From an uncultured Eubacteriales bacterium (GTDB lineage: Bacteria; Bacillota; Clostridia; Christensenellales; Borkfalkiaceae), in assembly GCA_902767455.1 (NCBI GenBank), contig CACXHH010000231.1, positions 1 to 5,074 on the forward strand: a stretch of 5,074 bases of DNA, written 5' to 3'. Shown here in pieces: positions 1 through 4,470 of the stretch. Each line of letters begins with the position of its first letter. The stretch's first letter is position 1. The notes beneath the pieces were generated by a model. That model was not told the DNA's origin and made no database searches. It was given only the letters and a program-made list of their open reading frames with translations. A program made the translations under genes and the position numbers.

Positions 1-170
1 AGCCCGAAACTCTATAATATCTCGCGACGGCGGCTTTTTCAAAGGTTAACGGCTCTTTTTTATCTAACCGCAAACCCTTTTCGACTTTTTTTGAGTTTTT
101 TCGTACCGAAGCAAACACGTTATAGAATATGTCCGCTCATTTACGAATATTAACGAAAGGAGGCGATTGC

Positions 171-201
171 GGTAAAAAACCGTCGGTTTTTAGCCTTTTT
201 T
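171..201 (+). terminator. Terminator-like hairpin with T-run
   Basis: AAAAACC (175-181) pairs with GGTTTTT (185-191) across a three-base loop. GGT (171-173) and GCC (193-195) can extend the stem with one unpaired base, and a run of six T follows at 196-201, with more T at 207-212. The shape fits an intrinsic terminator on the + strand. The A/T stem is weak, and because its arms are A and T runs it also resembles a terminator on the other strand. No gene immediately upstream is visible that it would end, so it could instead close a short untranslated transcript. Confidence 0.4.
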
Positions 202-216
202 ACTTGTTTTTTGCCC

Positions 217-252
217 GTATAACGCGCCGAAACTGACAAAGCGCGGTTATAC
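217..252. repeat. Inverted repeat / hairpin GTATAAC-GCGC
   Basis: GTATAACGCGC (217-227) faces GCGCGGTTATAC (241-252). They form an 11-bp stem with one bulged G (245) and a 13-base loop. No T-run follows, so it is not a simple terminator. The right arm GTTAT (246-250) can also pair with ATAAC (257-261), which gives a competing smaller hairpin. It lies about 60 bases upstream of the SDR promoter -35 box. It could be an operator or an RNA structure, and the sequence alone does not decide which. Confidence 0.4.
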
Positions 253-312
253 CGTCATAACGATTTTGCATAGATAAAGATGAAAAATATTTCAAATTCA
301 CATAACAGTTGA

Positions 313-341
313 TTGATAAACTTAAAAATAAGTGTTATAAT
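313..341 (+). promoter_or_regulatory. Sigma-A type promoter of the SDR gene
   Basis: TTGATA (313-318) and TATAAT (336-341) are separated by exactly 17 bases, and TG at 333-334 makes an extended -10. Transcription should begin near 348, leaving a leader of about 52 bases. The ten bases GTGTTATAAT (332-341) recur exactly at the bioY promoter (3658-3667). The sequence just upstream, CAGTTGAT (306-313), also recurs in the bioY leader. Confidence 0.8.
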
Positions 342-355
342 TACAATCGAAAAAG

Positions 356-373
356 GGGATAAAAGATAATCCC
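356..373 (+). other. Small hairpin in the SDR leader
   Basis: GGGAT (356-360) pairs with ATCCC (369-373) around an eight-base loop, shortly after the predicted transcription start. It is a short five-pair stem and leaves the ribosome binding site free. It may stabilise the 5' end of the transcript or mean nothing. Confidence 0.3.
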
Positions 374-386
374 GCAACAATATTTT

Positions 387-392
387 AAGGAG
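387..392 (+). promoter_or_regulatory. Ribosome binding site of the SDR gene
   Basis: AAGGAG stands seven bases before the ATG at 400. This strong site fixes the start codon. Confidence 0.85.
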
Positions 393-399
393 AACAGAC

Positions 400-1173
400 A
401 TGAAAAATTATTTTGATCTCAAAGGTCAGGTAGCTATCGTTACCGGTTGTTCTACGGGCCTTGGCGTACAGATGGCGAAAGCGCTTGCAAATCAGGGCGC
501 TACGATAGTAGCCGTTGCAAGAAGGCAGAATCTTCTCGACGAAGTTGCCGCCGACATAAAGAAAACTTACGGCGTTGAAGCCGTAGGCATCACCTGCGAC
601 ATTACGAGCACCGAAAGCGTAGAAGCTATGGTCGACGCGGTCATGGCTAAATTCGGCAGAATAGATATTCTTATCAACAACGCGGGCACGGGCGCCGTTG
701 CTCCCGCCGAAGACATCACCGACGAACAGTTCTCGAACGAAGTCAACATCGACCTTTTCGGTTCTTTCAAGGTAGCAAGAGCCGTTGCCAAAAAGGCTAT
801 GCTTAAAGCGGGCTACGGCAGAATAATCAATATCGCTTCCATGTACGGTATGGTCGGTAACAAGATCGCCCCCGCTTCTCCCTACCACGCGGCAAAGGGC
901 GGCGTTATCAACATGACGAGAGCGCTCGCCGCCGAATGGGGAGAAAAGGGTATCACCGTAAACGCTATCTGCCCCGGTTACTTCTACACTCCGCTCACCG
1001 TTGAAACGCTCAACAGCGAATTCTTCAAGAACTACGCCAAGACCATGATCCCGCTTTCGAGATACGGTTTCGAAGGCGAACTCGACACCGCCGCCATCTT
1101 CCTTTCGTCGCCTTTGAGCACGTACGTCAACGGCGTTATCCTTCCCGTAGACGGCGGCTATACCGCTATGTAA
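400..1173 (+). CDS. SDR-family NAD(P)-dependent oxidoreductase
   Basis: A complete classical short-chain dehydrogenase/reductase of 257 residues, the usual length for the family, and predicted to be cytoplasmic. Visible motifs are the cofactor loop TGCSTGLG (15-22), NNAG (93-96), active-site Asn116, Ser147, the Tyr162-x3-Lys166 pair, and CPG (191-193). The C-terminal NGVILPVDGGY (244-254) closes the substrate pocket in many members. The second strand ends in Ala-Arg-Arg (40-42) rather than Asp, which suggests NADP(H) over NAD(H). Overall it resembles the gluconate 5-dehydrogenase / 2-deoxygluconate 3-dehydrogenase / FabG-like branch. The substrate cannot be read from sequence, so no symbol is given. 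It has its own promoter and strong ribosome binding site. nfnAB follows after 124 bases, so it may share a transcript with them or only be a neighbour. The family call is secure; the substrate is unknown. Confidence 0.93.
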   Translation: MKNYFDLKGQVAIVTGCSTGLGVQMAKALANQGATIVAVARRQNLLDEVAADIKKTYGVEAVGITCDITSTESVEAMVDAVMAKFGRIDILINNAGTGAVAPAEDITDEQFSNEVNIDLFGSFKVARAVAKKAMLKAGYGRIINIASMYGMVGNKIAPASPYHAAKGGVINMTRALAAEWGEKGITVNAICPGYFYTPLTVETLNSEFFKNYAKTMIPLSRYGFEGELDTAAIFLSSPLSTYVNGVILPVDGGYTAM

Positions 1174-1202
1174 TTTCGCTTTATAAACGCAAAAACAGCG
1201 CG

Positions 1203-1210
1203 TTGATCAA
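1203..1210. repeat. TTGATCAA palindrome, copy 1
   Basis: A perfect 8-base palindrome in the SDR-nfnA spacer, 95 bases before the nfnA start. The ten bases GTTGATCAAG recur in the bioY leader (3685-3694). I found no other TTGATCAA in the window. It may be an operator half or core; no regulator is identified. Confidence 0.35.
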
Positions 1211-1230
1211 GCGATAACCAAGTTTCTTTT

Positions 1231-1268
1231 ACGCGCCGCGAGATCTTCACGGCGCGTTACGCCGTTTT
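1231..1268 (+). terminator. GC-rich hairpin in the SDR-nfnA spacer, possible weak terminator
   Basis: ACGCGCCG (1231-1238) pairs perfectly with CGGCGCGT (1250-1257) around an 11-base loop. The right arm can instead form CGGCG (1250-1254) with CGCCG (1260-1264), a smaller hairpin followed directly by TTTT (1265-1268). The two folds exclude each other. The T-run is short, so termination would be partial at best. It may cut SDR read-through into nfnAB, or stabilise the processed ends of a shared transcript. I found no convincing promoter for nfnA in this spacer. Confidence 0.4.
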
Positions 1269-1286
1269 AAACCATAAAATATAAGC

Positions 1287-1291
1287 GAGGA
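1287..1291 (+). promoter_or_regulatory. Ribosome binding site of nfnA
   Basis: GAGGA stands six bases before the ATG at 1298 and supports that start. Confidence 0.7.
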
Positions 1292-1297
1292 AAGACT

Positions 1298-2149
1298 ATG
1301 TATAAAATTGTAACGAAAAAAAGTCTTAACCCGACTGTTACGCAGATGGAAATAGAAGCGCCGCTCGTTGCGAACAAAGCAAAAGCGGGGCAGTTCATCA
1401 TTTTGCGCGTTGACGAAGAAGGCGAGCGTATTCCGCTCACCGTTGCAGGTACCGACAAGCAAAACGGCACCGTCAAGATAATCTTCCAGATAGTCGGCGC
1501 TACGACCGAAAAACTCAACCACAAAAACCAAGGCGAATATATTCAGGACTTCGTAGGCCCGCTCGGCGTAGCGACGCATATAGAAGGGCTTAAAAACGTG
1601 TGCGGGGTAGGCGGCGGCGTAGGCTGCGCTATCGCCATGCCCGTAGCTCAGGCTCTTCACGCTCAGGGCGCCAAAGTCACGAGTATCATAGGTTTCAGAA
1701 ACAAAGACCTGCTTATTCTCGAAGACGAATTCAAGGCTTGCTCGGATAAGCTCGTCGTAATGACCGACGACGGAAGCTACGGTCGTCACGGCAACGTCAC
1801 CGTTCCGCTCAAAGAGATGCTCGAAGCGGGCGAAAAATTCGATATGATAATCACGATAGGTCCGCTAATCATGATGAAGTTCGTCGTCGCCGCGGCTAAA
1901 CCCTTCGGCGTTCCCGTCACCGCTTCTATGAACCCGATAATGATAGACGGAACGGGTATGTGCGGCGGTTGCAGACTTACGCTCAATCAGGACGGAAAGA
2001 AGGTCACCAAATTCGCCTGCGTCGACGGGCCCGATTTCAACGGCTACGAAATAGACTTCGACGAAGCCATGTCTCGCGGCAGAACTTATTTCGACTTTGA
2101 AAGAAAAGCGCACGAGAAAGCGTGCAATCTCTTTAAGGGGGTAGACTGA
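1298..2149 (+). CDS. nfnA: NfnA, small subunit of NADH-dependent ferredoxin:NADP+ oxidoreductase
   Basis: A protein of 283 residues, the normal length for NfnA, also annotated as the ferredoxin-NADP reductase or sulfide dehydrogenase subunit. It belongs to the ferredoxin reductase superfamily, like the dihydroorotate dehydrogenase electron transfer subunit. Visible parts are an N-terminal FAD-binding barrel with RIPLT (44-48), a Gly-rich nucleotide loop CGVGGGVGCA (102-111), TIGPLIMMK (186-194), and a C-terminal [2Fe-2S] motif with Cys222, Cys225 and Cys241. Asp217 just before the first Cys is a likely fourth ligand, since I recall an Asp ligand in characterised NfnA. In the complex this subunit binds NAD(H) and FAD and passes electrons to NfnB. 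nfnB begins one base after its stop, which separates it from PyrK, whose partner would be pyrD. Confidence in the family is high; electron bifurcation is inferred from the pair. Confidence 0.93.
   Translation: MYKIVTKKSLNPTVTQMEIEAPLVANKAKAGQFIILRVDEEGERIPLTVAGTDKQNGTVKIIFQIVGATTEKLNHKNQGEYIQDFVGPLGVATHIEGLKNVCGVGGGVGCAIAMPVAQALHAQGAKVTSIIGFRNKDLLILEDEFKACSDKLVVMTDDGSYGRHGNVTVPLKEMLEAGEKFDMIITIGPLIMMKFVVAAAKPFGVPVTASMNPIMIDGTGMCGGCRLTLNQDGKKVTKFACVDGPDFNGYEIDFDEAMSRGRTYFDFERKAHEKACNLFKGVD
2135..2141 (+). promoter_or_regulatory. Ribosome binding site of nfnB inside nfnA
   Basis: AAGGGGG lies within the last codons of nfnA, nine bases before the nfnB ATG at 2151. With only one base between the nfnA stop and the nfnB start, the two are probably translationally coupled. 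Confidence 0.75.
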
Positions 2150-2150
2150 T

Positions 2151-3563
2151 ATGGCAATAGATCCTAAAAAGCACGAGATGCCGACGCAGGAGCCGGCAGT
2201 CAGGGCGAGAAACTTCAAGGAAGTTGCTCTCGGCTACGAAGAAGACGTCGCCGTCGCAGAAGCTCTACGCTGTCTTAACTGCAAAAACAAACCTTGCGTT
2301 TCGGGCTGCCCCGTAAATATCCGTATCCCCGAATTTATCGCAAAGATAAAAGAAGGCGACTTCGAAGCCGCATATCAGATAATTTCCACCACTTCTTCGC
2401 TCCCTGCGGTTTGCGGCAGAGTATGCCCGCAGGAAACTCAATGCGAGCAAAAATGCACTCTCGGCATCCGTTTCGAGCCGGTAGCTATCGGCAGGCTTGA
2501 AAGATTCGTTGCAGACTGGCACAACGCGCACTCAACCGAAGCTCCCGCCGCCGCTCCCGCAAACGGACACAGAGTAGCCGTCGTAGGTTCGGGACCTTCC
2601 GGACTTACCTGCGCGGGCGACCTTGCCAAGAAAGGCTATAAAGTCACCGTTTATGAGGCTTTGCACACGGCAGGCGGAGTGCTCGTTTACGGCATACCCG
2701 AATTCAGGCTTCCAAAGACCATAGTCGCTAAAGAAGTCGACACTTTAAAAAGCCTCGGCGTAGACGTTGAAACGAACGTCGTTATCGGCAAAACGCTCAC
2801 CGTCGACGAGCTGTTCGATATGGGCTACGAAGCCGTGTTTATCGGCTCGGGCGCGGGGCTTCCCAACTTTATGAATATCCCCGGCGAAGCTTATAAGGGC
2901 GTTTATTCGGCAAACGAATTTCTGACGAGATCCAACCTTATGAAGGCCTATAAAGACGAGCCCGACACGCCTATCATGAAGGGCGGAAAAGTCGCGGTAG
3001 TGGGCGGCGGCAACGTCGCTATGGACGCGGCGAGAACGGCGCTTCGTCTGGGTGCGGAAAAAGTATATATCGTTTACCGCAGGTCTATGGACGAACTCCC
3101 CGCGAGAAGAGAAGAAGTTGAACACGCCGAAGAAGAAGGCATCGAATTCAGACTTCTGACCAACCCCGTCGAGATACTCGGCTACAACAACGAGAACGAT
3201 CCGCGCGACGCTAAAAACGGCTTCGTTACCAGTATCAAGTGTATAAAGATGCAGCTTGGCGAACCCGACGAAAAAGGTCGTCGCCGCCCCGTTCCCATCG
3301 CGGGCTCGGAGTTCACGCTCGACGTCGACGTCGTCATCATGGCGATAGGCACTTCTCCCAACCCGCTTATCAAGAACACCACGAACGGGCTTGAAGTAAA
3401 CTCTCACGGCGGTATCATCGTAAACGAAGGCGGGCTCACGTCAAGAGCAAGCGTTTACGCCGGCGGTGACGCCGTAACCGGCGCCGCAACGGTTATTTCC
3501 GCAATGGGCGCAGGCAAGATAGCCGCAAAATCCATCGACGAATACCTTTCGGCTAAGAACTAA
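2151..3563 (+). CDS. nfnB: NfnB, large subunit of NADH-dependent ferredoxin:NADP+ oxidoreductase
   Basis: A protein of 470 residues, full length for NfnB and related to the glutamate synthase small subunit (hence often annotated gltA or gltD). The N-terminal domain carries eight cysteines for two [4Fe-4S] clusters: Cys41, 44, 49, 53 and Cys88, 92, 98, 102. An Ala/Pro-rich linker (about 130-138) leads to an FAD Rossmann loop VVGSGPSG (144-151). A second nucleotide loop VVGGGNVAMDAA (283-294), followed by YRRS (309-312), suits NADP(H). The end has the family's AGGDAVTGAATVISAMGAG (437-455). In the complex this subunit carries the bifurcating FAD: ferredoxin and NADH electrons are joined to make NADPH, or the reverse, in the cytoplasm. 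No glutamate synthase large subunit is nearby, and NfnA is adjacent, so Nfn fits far better than GOGAT. Confidence 0.94.
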   Translation: MAIDPKKHEMPTQEPAVRARNFKEVALGYEEDVAVAEALRCLNCKNKPCVSGCPVNIRIPEFIAKIKEGDFEAAYQIISTTSSLPAVCGRVCPQETQCEQKCTLGIRFEPVAIGRLERFVADWHNAHSTEAPAAAPANGHRVAVVGSGPSGLTCAGDLAKKGYKVTVYEALHTAGGVLVYGIPEFRLPKTIVAKEVDTLKSLGVDVETNVVIGKTLTVDELFDMGYEAVFIGSGAGLPNFMNIPGEAYKGVYSANEFLTRSNLMKAYKDEPDTPIMKGGKVAVVGGGNVAMDAARTALRLGAEKVYIVYRRSMDELPARREEVEHAEEEGIEFRLLTNPVEILGYNNENDPRDAKNGFVTSIKCIKMQLGEPDEKGRRRPVPIAGSEFTLDVDVVIMAIGTSPNPLIKNTTNGLEVNSHGGIIVNEGGLTSRASVYAGGDAVTGAATVISAMGAGKIAAKSIDEYLSAKN

Positions 3564-3606
3564 AACCCCGCATTTTACTTTAAAAAACAGTTGTTACGTT
3601 TTTTGA

Positions 3607-3650
3607 CGGCGGACGCGTAAATTTACGCGTCCGCCGCTTGACTTTTTATT
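3607..3650 (+). terminator. Perfect 30-base palindrome after nfnB, probable terminator
   Basis: Bases 3607-3621 are the exact reverse complement of 3622-3636, giving a 15-bp stem if the short A/T centre can close as a loop. It starts 43 bases after the nfnB stop. A T-rich stretch follows (TTTTT at 3643-3647), six bases beyond the stem, which is further than in a classic terminator. The same stretch contains the -35 box and spacer of the bioY promoter. A DNA-level operator role is possible instead, since the symmetry is complete. Confidence 0.65.
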
Positions 3651-3667
3651 GCGGCGGGTGTTATAAT
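3638..3667 (+). promoter_or_regulatory. Strong sigma-A type promoter of bioY
   Basis: TTGACT (3638-3643) and TATAAT (3662-3667) are 18 bases apart, with TG at 3659-3660 giving an extended -10. Transcription should start near 3674, leaving a leader of about 80 bases. The -35 box starts one base after the palindrome downstream of nfnB, so bioY forms its own unit packed against the end of the nfn unit. I looked for a BirA-type operator (TTGTAAAC or TTGTTAAC paired with its reverse complement) and did not see one. Confidence 0.82.
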
Positions 3668-3673
3668 GCGAGT

Positions 3674-3754
3674 GTTCCGCGTCAGTTGATCAAGTGCTTA
3701 AAAAAGTAGCTTTTTATCTGGTGGTTACTGAATTTTTTTACCGGAGTTATTATT
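3674..3754 (+). promoter_or_regulatory. bioY leader with possible SD-masking stem
   Basis: The predicted leader holds the TTGATCAA palindrome (3686-3693) and a small hairpin, AAAAAG (3701-3706) with CTTTTT (3710-3715). TCTGGT (3717-3722) can pair with ACCGGA (3740-3745), including one G-U pair. That stem would cover part of the ribosome binding site GGAG (3743-3746), which lies eight bases before the ATG at 3755. The stem is short with a 17-base loop, so regulation is only a possibility. It matches no riboswitch I recognise. Confidence 0.35.
3686..3693. repeat. TTGATCAA palindrome, copy 2
   Basis: The second copy of the 8-base palindrome, about 12 bases after the predicted bioY transcription start. 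This is a position where a bound repressor would block transcription. It is preceded by CAGTTGAT (3683-3690), which also occurs at 306-313 next to the SDR promoter. Confidence 0.35.
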
Positions 3755-4342
3755 ATGCAGGAAGATACCAAAGTCAAAAATGAAAAACGTTTTTCGCTCG
3801 CTTTTACGGCGAAAGACCTTACCCGCACGGCGCTTTGCGTAGCGCTTATAGCCGTTTGCGCCTGGATATCCATAAGGTTTATCCCAAACATGCCGTTTAC
3901 TCTTCAGGTGTTCGGCGTAGCGTTCGCCGCTTACTTTTTAGGCGTTAAAGACTCGCTGTTTGCCGTGATCGCTTACCTTTTGATAGGTCTTATCGGCGCT
4001 CCCGTATTCAACGGCGGAATGGGCGGCGTTCAGCAGTTTGCAGGCTATACGGGCGGCTTTTTGGTCGGCTTTATCCCTATGGCGCTCGTTATATCCTTGT
4101 TTGAATATTTCGGAAAAGGAAAACTCGTTTTTAAGATACTCGGCGGATTTTCAGGTCATATCGCTCTGTATATCGTAGGAAATATATGGTTTGTGTTCGT
4201 TCAGGGCTTTTCGGGCGGCGCGGAATTCTTCTCCAAGATTTGGACTGTTATAGTCATGATGGCGCCGTTTTTCGCTATCGATATAGTGAAGATAGTAGGC
4301 GCGGGTTTTCTTGCCGACCTTCTGAAAAAACACCTTAAATAA
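3755..4342 (+). CDS. bioY: BioY, biotin ECF transporter substrate-binding subunit
   Basis: A membrane protein of 195 residues, the usual size for BioY. After a short charged cytoplasmic N-terminus (1-20) it has about six hydrophobic segments, roughly at 24-42, 47-63, 66-84, 97-117, 125-150 and 162-186. Family signatures are PFTLQ (47-51), AYLLIGLIGAPVFNGGMGG (73-91) and GYTGGFLVGF (97-106). BioY binds biotin outside the cell and works with the shared EcfT and EcfA energising proteins, none of which are encoded here. It is therefore probably a group II ECF system using a general module elsewhere. It has its own promoter upstream and a strong terminator downstream, so it is a single-gene transcript. 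The start is set by GGAG at 3743-3746. Its presence suggests the cell takes up biotin; whether it also makes it cannot be told from here. Confidence 0.93.
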   Translation: MQEDTKVKNEKRFSLAFTAKDLTRTALCVALIAVCAWISIRFIPNMPFTLQVFGVAFAAYFLGVKDSLFAVIAYLLIGLIGAPVFNGGMGGVQQFAGYTGGFLVGFIPMALVISLFEYFGKGKLVFKILGGFSGHIALYIVGNIWFVFVQGFSGGAEFFSKIWTVIVMMAPFFAIDIVKIVGAGFLADLLKKHLK

Positions 4343-4363
4343 GCTATTTTAATAAAAAGAAAT

Positions 4364-4422
4364 ACATTCGGGGCTGTCGCTTAACGCGACGGTCCCGTTT
4401 TTTGCGCCCGAAGTGTTTTTTT
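4364..4422 (+). terminator. Intrinsic terminator of bioY, with a nested alternative
   Basis: A 12-bp stem (4369-4380 with 4386-4397, two G-U pairs, five-base loop) is followed at once by six T (4398-4403). It starts 27 bases after the bioY stop and is a textbook terminator. A second possible outer stem pairs TTCGGG (4367-4372) with CCCGAA (4407-4412). ACA/TGT can extend it past a bulge, and another T-run follows (4416-4422). The outer stem shares left-arm bases with the inner one and may act as a backup. Confidence 0.85.
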
Positions 4423-4470
4423 CGTTTGATTTTAACATTACGTCGCTTTTTCGTTCATACAATATTGCGT

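Larger units (their letters stand above)
1..312. other. Mostly non-coding upstream region
   Basis: No gene can be called with confidence in this stretch. It is rich in T runs on the + strand (around 56-60, 84-92 and 96-101). It contains an AAAGGAGG sequence at 156-163 that looks like a perfect Shine-Dalgarno site, but no usable start codon follows: the nearest, TTG at 167, meets a stop two codons later. Two hairpins at 171-201 and 217-252 are listed separately. On the minus strand one frame is open from the left edge to about position 127, with possible GTG (118-116) or TTG (73-71) starts, and could be the first codons of a divergent gene. It lacks a good ribosome binding site and is too short to call. 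Confidence 0.5.

Noticed and set aside
13..18. TATAAT near the left edge as a promoter
   Set aside because: The -35 region would lie outside the window and no gene begins downstream within a sensible distance.
129..236. 35-codon + strand frame starting ATG at 129
   Set aside because: It has no ribosome binding site, and its second half is simply the T-rich terminator-like hairpin read as Phe/Leu codons.
385..888. 167-codon minus-strand frame opposite the SDR gene
   Set aside because: It lies antisense to a gene with complete SDR motifs, has no recognisable domain, and overlaps the SDR ribosome site.
1182..1187. TATAAA after the SDR stop as an nfnA -10 box
   Set aside because: No -35-like hexamer stands 16-18 bases upstream, so a promoter cannot be supported.
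1247..1789. 180-codon minus-strand frame opposite nfnA
   Set aside because: It is a shadow of nfnA codon bias: no family resemblance, and the sense strand carries all the FAD and Fe-S motifs.
2745..3407. 220-codon minus-strand frame opposite nfnB
   Set aside because: It is long only because the sense codons rarely give stops on the other strand; no domain is visible, and nfnB is intact across it.
2151..3563. Glutamate synthase small subunit as the function of this gene
   Set aside because: The fold is shared, but there is no large subunit gene nearby and the adjacent gene is NfnA, so the Nfn complex is the better reading.
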